A DNA stretch of 64,000 bases from Tetracentron sinense (taxonomy: Eukaryota > Streptophyta > Magnoliopsida > Trochodendrales > Trochodendraceae), in NCBI GenBank assembly GCA_015143295.1, contig CM026570.1, positions 26,047,250 through 26,111,249 of the forward strand, in the 5' to 3' direction. The notes beneath the pieces are model-generated. The model saw only the letters and a list, made by a program, of their open reading frames with translations, was not told the DNA's origin and ran no database searches. Every line of letters begins with the position of its first letter. The first letter of the stretch is position 1. Of the stretch, positions 24,540 to 36,950 are shown piece by piece. The translations under genes and the position numbers were made by a program.

Positions 24540-26330
24540 TTTTTTCGTATCTTTATCACTTCTTCCTTCGTGAGGAAGAAGCATTCCAATCACCATCTTC
24601 AACGACGCCTTGGTTCCTTGTCTCAGTACTACCTGGCTTTTTTCTAAAAGTTTCTCCAATGCTCTCAACAAACTCCGAAGGTATGATCCAACTTTCACCA
24701 ATTTCTATTCTCTTATTCTTCTTTCTTTTATTTGGTTTTTAGATTTCTTTCATCATCACATCTCATATCATCTGATTTTTTCTTTTCGTCTTCTTAATTC
24801 CAGGAAATCCTCTCCATGCTTTGAGAAGCAGACCCTCTAATCCCCCCAATGTTCTCCAGAGCTGGGACCTTATTTTGGTCAATCCCTGCACCTGGTTTCA
24901 TGCCACCTATGACACAAATAATCAAGTTATTCGTCTATAATACGACCTGAATTTTCGGAATAACTCTTGAGGTCCGGATGACCTTCAATTAGCAATAATT
25001 AAAGTGAAGATTAATATTTAATTATATTAGGGTATCACTTTCCCTAATCATAATCCGTAAAACCTCGGAAAAGTGTTTAGGTTTAACCGTGGGATCTGGT
25101 TATCGGATTTGGTGTTCGATAATTACTAGTGAAACCTGGAGGTACCCACCAGGTATTCTTGTACTACGTGTCGGTCGGATTTACTGGGTTTTGAGTACCG
25201 ATTGCACGATGGTTGTGCGAATTGATGCATAATGGAACCAACATGACGGGTAATCGTTCAGATAGCAAACTGACACGCAGTACGAGAATACCGGGTGAGT
25301 ACCTCCTGGTTTCACTGGTAATTATCGAATACCGAATCCGATAACCAGAACCTGAAGTTAAACCCAAACACTTTCCCGAGGTTTTACGGATTCCGATTAG
25401 GGAAAGTGATACTCTAATATAATTAAATATTAATCTTCACTTTAATTATTGTTAATTAAAGGTCATCCTAACCTCAAGATTTCTTCCGAAAATCCGGTTC
25501 GTTACCTAATCTTTTCGATTCAAATTCTCTCTTTTTAACTGAATCATCTCACCTACATACGTTTTCTTGGTTTTTATTTATTTCTTTTCTCTGCAGGGAT
25601 TTTGGCAAGTCTAAATATTTTTGGGACTTTGGGATCAGAGCTCGGTGAACTCCAACATCTTCAGCACTTGTAATTCCATCTCTCTTGAACTAATTTCATA
25701 AAATGATTCCATTTTTTTCTTGAATTTCTTTGTCTCCACCTTGGATAAGTTAGAGAACTGTTTTTTTTGGTAATTATCTTTTTTTTAAAAATTGTTTGTT
25801 TGAGTAATTGTGGGTATGTTGCTTGATCGGTTGTAGGGAGCTTTATAGGAACAATATTAGAGGGAGAATCTCTTAGGAGCTTTATAGGAACAATCTTAGT
25901 ATGGATTTATTTTGAAACATATTTGAATGAGAAATTCCAAAGTTTTACTAAGTTGAAGTCACTTAAATTTCTGTATGCATATCTTTTTAATTAGTTGGTG
26001 ATCACCAGTCATGAGTTTTTGAATTTTGCAATACAATGTTAATATTAAAGATTGTCTGATATGTTAACACACTTGAAAACTCTTTTAAACTTGATAATAC
26101 GACTCATCTGATCAACAACAAGCTGACAGTATCCATTCCTAAAGAGTTCACCACCGTCTGCAACCTCAAAGTTTTGTAAGTTGAAAAATCTCCTTTGATA
26201 TTTGATTTCAACTATGTAGGTATTTTGTTTAGATTTTATGTAAGTGGGTCTTGACTATTGAATGTTACAGCGATGCTTCTAACAATGATCTATGCGAAAC
26301 GATTCCAATTGATCCAAGGAACAACAAATG
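24540..26330 (+). pseudogene. Small secreted LRR-protein pseudogene (block B2)
   Basis: Signal-peptide exon (about 24600-24680, ending at a GTATGATCC donor), N-cap exon from 24805 ([34 protein letters not shown], two segments shown joined as one open stretch in short form: NPLHALRS ... CTWFHAT), fold-back insertion at 24938-25505, SELGELQHLQHL exon near 25640, LYRNNI exon near 25846, NNNKLTVSIPKEFTT near 26118 and ASNNDLCETIPIDP near 26273. No complete frame remains. Confidence 0.75.
24938..25505. mobile_element. Fold-back element, B2 copy
   Basis: Same long inverted-repeat structure and same site as 15281-15812. Here both arms keep the AATATTTAATTATATTAGGG segment, part of which B1 has lost on its right arm. 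Confidence 0.82.
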
Positions 26331-27010
26331 ATAAGCATTACAAAAGCGGGAATACAAGCGACACTAAATGCTTGAACATCAATTTTAGCTACTGCAAATC
26401 CAATGTAGGGTCGTTATGACAAGTCAAAATCACTCGAGGTGAGAAGATATTGTAAACTCATTGCCTTGTTTTCTCCTAAGCTTGTAACTAATGTCAATCA
26501 TGCATGATATGATGGTTCGAGTATTCGATATTAATATATCATCTGCAGTGAATCTAGGCTCTGAAAGCGTGGAACAATGTGTCCCTTCCTCCTGCTATCC
26601 TTTCAAGGTTTGATGTGGTGTATGTTATAATTGGTGATCTAGACGATCAAACGGATTACCACATTGCTCACCACATCGTGAGAGTTGGTAAAAAGCATGA
26701 AGATGCACTTGCTCCTGCATTCACTATTGTGCTACTAAAGTGTTATATCGTATTTGCGAAGTCTTTGAAACCCAAGGTTTGTCTACTCTTCCTTGAAATA
26801 GGAGGGGATATTCTTTTGTTTGAAAATCCATTTGTTGTAACCCTCACCCCTTTCACGCAGCTCAGCTATGAAGCTAAGAAACTTTTGGTGGATTCCTATG
26901 TTGCTCTTCGTAGAGGTGATACAGCTGCTGGGGGTAGTTAGGCAGCTGGAAACTTTGATCAGGCTGTCAGAGGCCTTTGCTCGAAGTCATTTGGAACTTT
27001 AGGTGTGTTA
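26331..27010 (+). pseudogene. MCM6 replication-helicase exons, best-preserved copy
   Basis: ISITKAGIQATLNA (from 26333), then after the intron an open frame of 120 codons at 26579-26941 with [28 protein letters not shown] and [19 protein letters not shown], ending at a stop. QLETLIRLSEAFARSHLEL follows. SRFD is the MCM arginine finger. The A of the expected QKHE-ALTPAFT region is recognisable. Missing upstream Walker A/B exons and stops in the first exon show it is not functional. Confidence 0.85.
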
Positions 27011-27414
27011 AACCTCACAACATATCTTACCGTGTTTTACATGATCTATCCATATTGTTTATTTATTGAGACGTTATTTGTTTTGTTTATCTGATAATTG
27101 ATATGGAATACTTATTTTTTTCTTATATTCAGTAGAATGACTTGAAATTCAAGAAACCGCTTGAACATGCCGGTTTAGAAGTTGAGTTAATTTACTACAC
27201 ATGTCTATTTGATCTGAAAAGCATGGAACATCCTGGTTTAGACTTATTGATATACATGCTGATTTGATCTTCTCATTTATTTTTGATTTGTTTGTTTTGT
27301 TATGTTGGTGAACCTTAATTTAATGTATATCACCTTGTTTGCCGCACTGAAAAATGATCTCTAGGCCGTGTGGGCAGCATCAAATGTTTTTTCAATGTAT
27401 GTTATGTTGCAGAA

Positions 27415-28870
27415 TGGGTGATACTTACTAGTGAATTCAGTTTTTACATGGGGTCAAGCATGAATTCCGTTTTTACATGGGGTCAAGGAATCAAAACTTC
27501 TTGATGTAATTCCATAAGCAGCCCAACCAATAAGGAGGAGACCTATCTTGTTTTTTGTCTCCTCCACCCTCTCTCTCTCTCAAGGTCTATAAATAGGGAA
27601 AGTTCCCTCACCTGAATCCCAAGTTCACACCCTCCCCTCCCAACAACCCTTGGGAGTTCTTACACACCCAAGCCCCTAAACCCTCAACTCTTCTCTCACG
27701 GTTAACCCAAACTCCCCAAGAGTTCATTCAACCCTTACTCTGTCATTCGATATCTCACTTCCCTTAATCAAACCCACAACCCTTAGCAACCCTTCCTCTC
27801 GGTTTGCACCTGAGCCAAACACCCACTTCAATGAGGAAGAGCATGAATCTCCACTTCATCGAGCCCCTAGGACTATGAGGGAGAGGCCCTCTAAAGCCTC
27901 GAAGGGCAAAGCCACTTCTTCCAAGGGTAAAGCCCTTTCATATTCTAGGGCACAAATTAGGCATGCCCTTCCTAGTCATCCAATTCCTAGATTCCATAAT
28001 GACGCCAGTGAGGGTGCCTACAATCGATTCATGTCCTGCTTGCCTATCTTATTTTTTTTTGGTAATGGTGGGTGTCCCAAAACCTTCGAGGCAAGGACTA
28101 GTCCCATTGAGTGTTCGTTCCAAAACACTCGAAATTTCCCTATGGGCACCATGGTATGTGGAAGAGTGGTATTTGAACACACAACCATAGGAACCTAACT
28201 CGGGATGCTTGCTAACTGCTCCAACCCGCAGAAAGTCCTCCTTGATGAATTCTTTGTTCGACTGAGTGCCCTGGAAAAGTCATTTACTTGTAAGACAATA
28301 TTAATTTGATTAATATTGTTGTTTATGCTTTGTGTATTGCATTCATTTTGGGTGGTAGACTATATACCGATCATGAGATGATCAACGCGGTATGAGATAC
28401 CGAGGAAAGGTCCTTAGAACAAATTGTAGAAAAAAGCGAAGTGTTTGGGCACGGGCCAACATTGATAGATTTAGCTTTTCATTTCCTTAGGCCAAAATTA
28501 TTCACAGCTATGGGTGAAGCTAGACACTTAGATGCCTGCCACAATGCATGGATGTTTTTTTTTTTGAAAGCCACTTAGAAGGAGTGGGGGTTTGGCATAC
28601 CCCTACAAGACAGCCAAAAGGAAAATAAAAGGACAAGACACAACATTGGATGTTCTTAATACTTGAGATATGGCTTTATCTCGAGCTATTGGAGTGTTGA
28701 CTACCCATTGACGTTGGAGTGCTTAATTGTACACTAACTGATTGCATCATTGGGAGAGACATTTTGTTTTTAAGTTACTATCATTTAGACGTTCACTCAA
28801 TTACCAAAAACTTGATCTGTGAATTCTTAGACCTGAGGATTTCATTTATCACTGAACAGTAACCTAATTA
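27415..28870 (+). mobile_element. Retroelement with promoter and short basic ORF (fullest copy)
   Basis: Two TTTTTACATGGGGTCAAG copies, CCAAT near 27526 and CTATAAATAGG at 27586 precede a C-rich leader. The frame from 27875 reads RERPSKASKGKATSSKGKA and then SRAQIRHALPSHPIPRF, a lysine/serine-rich N-terminus like those of plant retroelement gag proteins, and breaks after about 107 codons. Frames further on (for example AMGEARHLDACHNAW near 28500) are unrecognised. A T-run at 28557 with following sequence may be a separate small minus-strand LINE tail. Confidence 0.45.
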
Positions 28871-29159
28871 TTTTGATTCCACCAAAATAGTCTCAATTTG
28901 AGATTACTTGAAGGTGACAGTTGGATAATTAGAGATATGTTTGGGTGATGATGGAATTCCAACAAGGAATTTATACCCATTAAATTAGGAGATTATCCAA
29001 GATTAGGGAAGATATAATTTGAGCTGAAATCCTGCGCAAGTGATTTTAAAGGAAAGTTTTAAATATGTATTCAGAAGAGTTTTGAGAACCTTTTTGAGAA
29101 ATTGTTTCTTATAGCTCAAATCTAATATCTTGGAACCTTGACGATTTTTATAGGATGTG

Positions 29160-29490
29160 GGTTAGATAGTATTTTATTCTCGAGGGATCCATTTTTGTTA
29201 ATAACTGGGATTCAATTGGATGACATTGATAAATTATGGGGTAGGCTCAACTTAGTTTCTAGTAGTCCCATCTATAGGGAGGCCAACACAGTGGCCAACG
29301 CTGTATCAATGTTTTGTCCCCCTAATGGTGAGGTTTTGCTAGATAGTGATTCGTTCACTCTCCACTTATCTAAGTTAGTTCAAGATGATGGTCGGGGTTG
29401 TAAATTCCTAAGGGTGTAATCTCTTTTTTAGTTTATTTTATTCTTGTCAGGGTCTACCGAACCCCAGCTTTCCGTTTCTAAAAAAAAAAT
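29160..29490 (+). mobile_element. LINE 3' end with RNase H-like fragment, B2 copy
   Basis: PIYREANTVANAVSMF matches the end of the LINE RNase H domain. The 3' tail ends in an A-run at 29480-29489. Counterpart of 18690-19050, but shorter at its 5' side. Confidence 0.7.
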
Positions 29491-29639
29491 TGCATTATGC
29501 ATATCCCTCGTCATTTGCAATTCCTTTGTTTAATGTATTATTTGGTTCAGTGGGTTAACGTTTTTTTAGCGAGGGATAGTATATCCCAGAGCAATCTGTG
29601 AAGGTGCTAAAGGTAGCTTTCCAAGCACGAACCATAGAT

Positions 29640-30300
29640 TAACTGTATGATAATTAATTATTTAACAAAATAAGATATACGGACTCCTCGGTGACTCGGG
29701 CATACGGGTTCTCGGGCATACGGGTTCTGGACTTCTTTAAACCACTTCAAACACTTAGGTTATTTTGATATATAAATATTAGAAGAGATTGCATAAAAAA
29801 CAGATCCCGGGTTAGGATGTGACTCTCAATGTTAGATTTTGACTTAACTCTTTTTATCAAATAGGCTATTCGAACACTTAGGTTATTGATATACAAGTAT
29901 TGAAAGAGACCGAATAAAAAACAGATCCCCGGTTAGGGTTTGACGCGCAATGTTAGGTGTAGACTTTAACTCTTTACAAAATAGGCATTACGGAATCCTC
30001 GGTGCACAAATTAGGCATACGAGCTCTGAACTCCTCAAAACTAATTCAAGCACATGGGTTTTATTGAAATGCAAATGTCAGAAGAAACCACAGAAAAAAA
30101 CATAAACCAACTTAGGATTTGACAAGCTATGTTGGTTTTAGACTTAACACTTTTTACAAAATAGGCAATACGGACTCCTCGGTGCTCAAATCGGGCATAC
30201 GATATTATTTGGTTCAATGAGTTAACACTGGGTTAGCAAAGGATAGTATATCCCAGAGCAATATGTGAAGGTGCTCAAGGTAGCTTGCCAAGCACGGACC
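29640..30300. repeat. ~175-bp tandem repeat cluster, B2 copy
   Basis: About four to five diverged units with the same landmarks as 19190-19714, including CAGATCCCCGGTTAGGG and AAAATAGGCAATACGGAC. The following 30300-30640 is AT-rich with no gene and ends in a short CT microsatellite near 30643. Confidence 0.75.
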
Positions 30301-30957
30301 ATAGATTTAATCTATGATAATTAATTATTTAATTAATATTCTATGGGGATTGATGGGTATGACCCAAGTACATGCACGTATGAAGTTGTATTCATGAATA
30401 GGGTTAATGGGGTTGACCCGTACCCATGTCTAGTTTTAAATGGATAATGGATATGATCCATATCCTAATTGATAGCTAAAATGAAGCATAGAGGTGGGCC
30501 ATGCCCATGAAGTTGGAAACACTTTAATCCCTATTAAGTAGCTTGTGTTAATTAAACAATTAATGTATTATTTAATGGGATTAGATATTTAGTTGAAAAA
30601 TCAAAAATTGAGGATAAGGTTTAGAACCCTATCCACGCCCACTCTCTCTCTCTCTCCTTGCGTCAAGTCTCTGTCCTATCTTTTATCTCCTTAAAAAATA
30701 AGGATTAGATCTCCTATTTGAAATCCAATACGCAGGTTGTTGTGGAGGCTAAGAGAGTTCACTCTTTTCGGGATTTAATAGGGATGGGGTCCCTTTTATC
30801 AGTGGATGGATTCATTAGTATTAATAGATTGTTTTTAATGCCATTGTAAGATAATTTTTTTAAGGGGATCGGAGAACTTTTCTCAAGGATTGCTACTCAG
30901 AAAACGCAGAAGAGAGAGGGTTAGGGTTTTTCATATTTTTAAGGTTTGAACTTTTGG

Positions 30958-31264
30958 TGATTTTTTTTTAATTGGTAATATCAATATCATTAAAAAAAGG
31001 AAGATTCACAAAATGTGAATCGCAAAAGGCACAAAGCAAAAACTAAACACTAACATCAAGGACAGGGAACTACAACAACACAAAAGCTAAAGGATACTCC
31101 CCTGACTCCACTAAGATATAATCTCGTCGAACCCTAACTCCTCCATGTCATATTTAGCTGCAACCCAATCCCACAACAAGGCACGCGAACGATAGCACAC
31201 ACTCTCTAAAGGCAATGCGGAATTCTGAAAAGCCCTCCTGTCCCGCTCTTACCACAAAGACCAC
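30958..31264 (-). mobile_element. LINE fragment, A3 copy, truncated by deletion
   Basis: T-run at the minus-strand 3' end as in 302-1000. It ends abruptly at 31264 where the block-internal deletion begins. Confidence 0.78.
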
Positions 31265-31289
31265 AATAAAACCTTAATTCTACCTTAAA

Positions 31290-32194
31290 ACACTATTTCT
31301 AGTTTCTTCATATCTTCATCATTTCTTCCAAAGAGGGAAAGAAGCATTTCAATGACCATCTTGAATGGCTCTCTGGTTCCTTCTCTTAGTACTACTTGGT
31401 TTCTCCTAAAAGTTTCTCCAACGCTCTCAACTAATTCCGAAGGTATGATCCAACTGATTTGTATTCTTTTATTCTTTTTTCTTCTCAAGGGTTCTTAGAT
31501 TTCTTTCATCATCTCATCTCGTCTCTCTCTTCTTTTTTTTTTTCTTTTTAATTTCAAGAAATGCTCTCCATGCCTTGAGAAGTAGACTCTCTGACCCCAC
31601 CAATGTTCTCCAGAGCTGGGGCCCTACACTGGATAATTCCTGCACCTGGTTCCGTGTCACCTGCGACGTAAATAACCATGTTATGCGTCTCTAAGATAGA
31701 TAAAGCTTTCACCTTCAAATTCTCTTATAACTGAATGTTCTCGCCTATATACGTTTTCTTGATCTTTCGATTAAAAAAAATATACGTTTTCTTGGTTTTT
31801 ATCTTTTTTAATTGTCTCTCGGGATTTGGGCAATTCTAATATTTCTGAGACTTTGGGATCAGAGCTTGGCGAGCACGAGCATCTTCAGTTCTTGTAATAT
31901 AATGTTTATATTAAAGATGGTCTGATATTATAACAGACTGGAAAATTCTCTCAAACTTATGGTATAGTCGTCTAAACAACAACAAGCTGACAGGATCAAT
32001 TCCTAGAGAGTTCACCTCCCTCTGCAACTTCAAAGTTTTTTAAGTTAAAAAATCCCCCCTTTCATATTTGACTTCAGGTATGTAGTTATTTGGTTATGAT
32101 TTTTTATGAGTGAGTCTTGACTCTTAAATATTACAGTGATGTTTCCAACAATGATCACTGAGGAACGATTCCAATTGATCCTTGGAACGATAGA
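31290..32194 (+). pseudogene. Small secreted LRR-protein pseudogene (block A3)
   Basis: Signal-peptide exon (31350-31440), [20 protein letters not shown] at 31562 onward with [30 protein letters not shown]-type exon near 31825-31890, NNNKLTGSIPREFTS near 31980 and VSNNDH-GTIPIDPWN at about 32140. No fold-back insertion. A frameshift after the N-cap start and degraded later exons indicate a pseudogene. Confidence 0.73.
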
Positions 32195-32320
32195 TGATAA
32201 GCATTGCAAAAGCGGAAATACAAGCGACACTTAATGCTTGAACATCAATTTTAGGAAGCTGGAAGCTTTGATCAGGCTATCAGAGGTCTTTTCTCGAAGT
32301 CATTTGGAACTTCAGGTGTG
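32195..32320 (+). pseudogene. MCM6 fragment fused to LRR exon, A3 copy
   Basis: SIAKAEIQAT-like start joined to RKLEALIRLSEVFSRSHLEL, the same internal deletion as at 23706-23850. Confidence 0.75.
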
Positions 32321-33059
32321 TTAAAACTTAAAACTCAGAACATATCTTACCATTATATACATGTTCTATCCACATAGTTTGCTTATGTGGACATTATTTG
32401 TTTTTCTATCTGATATGGGATACTTATTCTTTTCACATATTCGGTAAAATGAATTGAATACTTGAAATTCAACAAATCCCTTGAAGATGTTGGTACATAA
32501 GTTGAGAAATATAATAATTATATAATATAATACACATCCCCATTTGATCTGAAAGCATGAAATATCCTGTAATTCATTAATTCATCAAAGATTGTTAATT
32601 ACTCACATTTTTTACTGGTCTTCTATTTTAATTGAACTAATTTATATGATTGTCATATTTTTTTTGGAAGTCATTGAATTTCACCTCTAGGTGACTACGA
32701 AAGAACCATGCTTTAAATAGAGTTTGATCGCAGTTAGAAGAATTCACAAATTCCGTGTAAAAGAATGCCAATTATTAAAATGAAAAAAATATTTGCTTTT
32801 ATTTAATTTGATTTATGTTTAAAATTGGGCATCAAAATGCTATTCATATTTAGTTGCTTTTTTTTGGGTTAATCTTATTGATATTGTGTTATCCATGTTT
32901 CGAATTTATGGTTTTTTTATTACTTAGAAACATGCATAACTAACACTTGCTTGGATGAATATGACACATGGACATGATTTAGGCAAAACTAAAACTTTGT
33001 TTGCCCACTTAGAAACATATTTTAAGCAATAAAACCTTTATTCTATCTTAAAACACTAT

Positions 33060-34854
33060 TTTTTAGTTTCTTCGTGTCTTCATCACTTCTTCCTTAGTGA
33101 GGAAGAAGCATTCCAATCACCATCTTCAATGACGCTTCGGTTCCTTGTGTCAGTACTACCTGGCCTTCTCCTAAAAGTTTCTCCAACGATCTCAACAAAC
33201 TCGGAAGGTACGATCCAACTTTTACCAATTTTTGTTCTCTTATTCTTCTTTCTTTTCTAGGGTTTTTAGATTTCTTTCATCATCACATCTCATATCATTT
33301 CATTTTTTTCGTCTTCTTAATTCCAGGAAATGCTCTCCATGCTTTGAGAAGCAGACTCTCTGATCCCACCAATGTTCTCCAGAGCTGACAACCTATTTTT
33401 GTTAATCCTTGCACCTGGTTTCATGTCACCTGAGACACAAATAATCAAGTCATTCGTCTGTAAGATGACCAGAATTTTCGGAAGAAATCATGAGGCCAGG
33501 ATGACCTTTAATTAGCAATAATTAAAGTGAAGATTAATATTTAATTATATTAGGGTTTCACTTTCCTTAATCGGAATCCGTAAAACCTCGGAAAAGTGTT
33601 TGGGTTTAACTGCGGGATCTGGTTTTTGGATTCGTTGTTCGATAATTACCAGTGAAACCAGGAGGTTCCCACCAGGCATTCTCGTAGTACGTGTCGGTCG
33701 GATTTACTGGGTTTTGAGCACCGATTGCACGGTGGTTGTGCGAATCGATGCATAATGGAACCAGCATGACGAGTAATCGTTCAGACAGCAGACTGACACG
33801 TAGTATGAGAATACCGGGTGGGTACGTCCTGGTTTCACTGGTAATTATCAAATAACGAATCCGATAACCAGAACCCGTGATTAAACCCAAACACTTTCCC
33901 GTGGTTTTACGGATTCCGATTAGGGAAAGTGATACCCTAATATAATTAAATATTAATCTTCACTTTAATTATTGTTAATTAAAGGTCATCCTGGCCTCAA
34001 GATTTCTTTCGAAAATCCGGGTCGTTACGTAATTTTTTTGCTTCAAATTCTCTCTATTTAACTGAATCATCTCGTCTACATACGTTTTCTTGGTTTTTAT
34101 CTTTTTCTTTTATCTGTAGGAATTTGGGCAATTCTAAATATTCTTGGGACTTTGGGATCGGAGCTCGGTGAACTCCAACATCTTCAGTACTTGTAATTCC
34201 ATCTCTCTTGAACTAATTTCATAAAAAGATTCCGTTTTTTTCTTGAATTTCTTTGTCTCCACCTTCGATAAGTTAAAGCTCTGTTTTTTTTTGGTGATTA
34301 TCTTTTTTTTAAAATTGTTTGTTTGTGTAATTGAGGTTATGTTACTTGATCGGTTGTAGGGAGCTTTATAGGAACAACATTTGAGGGAGAATCCCTTAGG
34401 AATTTGGCAATTTGATGACCCATCTTAGCATATATTTATATTGGAACATATTTGAATGAGAAATTCCAAAGCTTTTACTTAGTTGAAGTCACTTGAATTT
34501 CTGTAAGCATATCTTTTTAATTAGTTGGAGATCACCAGTAATGAGTTTTTGAATTTTGCCGTACAATGTTTGTATAAAGATTGTCTGATATGCTAACACA
34601 CTTGAAAACACTTTCAAACTTGATAGTATAGTCGCCTGATGAACAACAAGCTGACAGGATCCATTCCTAAAGAGTTCACCACCCTCTCCAACCTCAAAGT
34701 TTTGTCAATTGAAAAATCCCCTTGGATATTTGATTTCAACTATGTAGTTATTTGGTTTAGATTTTCTATAACTGGGTCTTGACTATTGAATGTTACAGCG
34801 ATGTTTCTAACAATGATCTATGTGGAACGATTCCAATTGATCCAAGGAACAACA
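33060..34854 (+). pseudogene. Small secreted LRR-protein pseudogene (block B3)
   Basis: Signal-peptide exon is clear: TLRFLVSVLPGLLLKVSPTI followed by STNSE and a GTACGATCC donor. The next exon at 33326 reads [20 protein letters not shown] and then a stop, followed by NPCTWFHVT. A fold-back insertion occupies 33461-34029. Then come SELGELQHLQYL (~34160), LYRNNI (~34361), NNKLTGSIPKEFTT (~34646) and VSNNDLCGTIPIDPRNN (34800-34850). This copy best shows the parent gene: a signal peptide plus SERK-like LRR N-cap and about five repeats. Confidence 0.78.
33461..34029. mobile_element. Fold-back element, B3 copy
   Basis: Same site and inverted-repeat structure as in B1 and B2. The right end reads GGGTCGTTAC, complementary to the GTCTGTAAGATGACC-type left end. 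Confidence 0.82.
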
Positions 34855-34980
34855 AATGATAAGCATTACAAAAGCGGGAATACAAGCGACACTAAATGCT
34901 TGAACATCAATTTTAGCTGCTGCAAACCCAATGTAGGGTCATTATGACAAGTCAAAATCACTTGAGGTGAGAAGATATTG
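34855..34980 (+). pseudogene. MCM6 first fused exon, B3 copy
   Basis: ISITKAGIQATLNA, stop, TSILAAANP, stop, GHYDKSKSLE, then a donor. The later MCM6 exons are deleted; the sequence jumps to the TTTATTTATTGAGACATT segment. Confidence 0.78.
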
Positions 34981-35384
34981 TTTATTTATTGAGACATTAT
35001 TTGTTTTTTTTTTTTATCTCATAATTGATATGGAATACTTATTCTTTTCTTATATTCAGTAGAATGAAATTGAATACTTGAAATTCAAGAAACCCCTTGA
35101 ACATGCCGGTTTAGAAGTTGAGTTAATATAATACACATGTCTATATGATCTGAAAAGCATGGAACATGCTAGTTTAGAGTTATTGATAGACATGCCTATT
35201 TGATCTTCTCATTTATTTTTGATTTATTTGTTTTGTTCTTTTAGTGTACCTTAATTTGATGTATATCAACTTGTTTCCCCACTTAAAAATGATCTCTAGT
35301 CCAATTATTGAACCTTTATTTTATTCGCAGTGTTGGCAGTATCAAATGTTTTTTCAATGTATGTTATTATGTTGCAGAATGGGT

Positions 35385-36950
35385 GATACTTACTAGTGAA
35401 TTCAATTTTTACATGGGGTCAAGCATGAATTCCGTTTTTACATGGGGTCAAGGAATCAAAACTTCTTGATGTAATTCCATAAGTAACCCAACCAATAAGG
35501 AGGAGACCTAACAAATTTTGGTCTCCTCCCCCCCTCTCTCTCTCTCTCAAGGTCTATAAATAGGGAAAGTTCCCTCACCTCAATCCCAAGTTCACACCCC
35601 CCAACAACCCTTGGGAGTTCTTGCACACCCAAGCCCCTAAAGCCTCAACCCTTCTCTCACGGTTAAACCAAACACCCAAAGAGTTCATCCAACCCTTACT
35701 CCCTCATTCTATATCTCACTTCCTTTAACCAAACCCACAACCCTTAGCAAACCTCCCTTCCTCTCGGTTTGCACCTGAGCCAAACACCAACTTCAATGAG
35801 GAAGAGCATGAATCTCCACTTCATCGAGCCCCTAGGACTATGAGTGAGGCCCTCTAAAGCCTCGAAGGGCAAAACAACTTCTTCCAAGGGTAATGCCCTT
35901 TCATATTCTAGGGCAAAACTTAGGCATGCCCCTCCTAGTCATCCAATTCCCAAAATGCCTCCAATGAGGGTGCCTACAACCTACAATCGATTCATGTCCC
36001 GCTAGCCTATCTTGTTTTTTTGGTAATGGTGGGTGTCCCAAAACCTTTGAGGCAAGGACTAGTCCCATTGAGTGTTCGTTCCGAAACACTTGAAATTTCC
36101 CTACGGGCACCATGGTAAGTGGAAGAGTGGTATTTGAACACACAACCATAGGAACCTAACTCGGATGCTTGCTAACTGCTCTAACCCGCAGAAAGTCCTC
36201 CTTGATGAATTCTTTGTTAGACTAAGTGCCCTAGAAAAGTTATTTACTTGTAAGACAATATTAATTTGATTAATATTGTTGTCTGTGCTTTCTTTATTGC
36301 ATTCATTATGGGTGGTTGACTATATACCGATCATGAGATGATCAACCCGGTATGAGATACCGAGGAAAGGTCCTTAGAACAAATTGTTGAAAAAAGCGAA
36401 ATGTTTTGGCCACGGGCTAATACTGGTAGATTTTGCTTTTCATTTCCTTATGCCAAAATTATTCACAGCTATGGGTGAAGCTAGACACTTCACTTAGATG
36501 CCTGCCACAATGTTTGGATATTTTTTTTTTAAAAGCCACTTAGAAGGAGTGTGGGGTTTGGCATACCCTTATAGGATAGCCAAAAGGAAAATAAAAGTAC
36601 AAGACACAACATTGGATGTTTTTAATAGTTGAGATATAGCTCTTTCTCGAGCTATTGAAGTGTTGACTAACCATCGACATATGAGTGCTTAATTGTACAC
36701 TAACTGATTCCATCATCGGGAGAGACATTTGGTTTTTAAGTTACTATCATTTAGATGTTCACTCAATTACTAGAAACTTGATCTGTGAATTCTTAGACCT
36801 GAGGATTTCATTTATCATTGAACAGTAACCTAATTATTTTGATTCCACCAAAATAGTCTCAATTTGAGATTACTTGAAAGTGACACTTGGATAATCAGAG
36901 ATATGTTTGGGTGATAATGGAATTCCAACAAGGAATCTATACCCATTAAA
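35385..36950 (+). mobile_element. Retroelement with promoter, B3 copy
   Basis: Same layout as 27415-28870: doubled TTTTTACATGGGGTCAAG, CCAAT, CTATAAATAGG near 35556, C-rich leader and a frameshifted SKASKGK-type ORF. No LINE 3' end follows because the block is truncated. Confidence 0.48.

Larger units (their letters stand above)
23926..30640. repeat. Segmental repeat block B, copy B2
   Basis: The most complete B copy, collinear with B1 (13700-19714) and B3 (32416-36950). Confidence 0.85.
30640..32415. repeat. Segmental repeat block A, copy A3 (internally deleted)
   Basis: Matches A1 from its first bases, but jumps at 31264-31265 from inside the LINE fragment to sequence homologous to about 3630 of A1. 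Roughly 3 kb is missing. Confidence 0.82.
32416..36950. repeat. Segmental repeat block B, copy B3 (truncated)
   Basis: Collinear with B1 and B2 until about 36950, where it is cut off inside the sequence TATACCCATTAAA and replaced by the ~100-bp satellite array. Confidence 0.83.

Noticed and set aside
15505..33890. The ~67-94 codon minus-strand ORF conserved at 15505, 25164 and 33606 as a real gene.
   Set aside because: It lies inside the fold-back palindrome; conservation follows from block duplication and no protein motif is visible.
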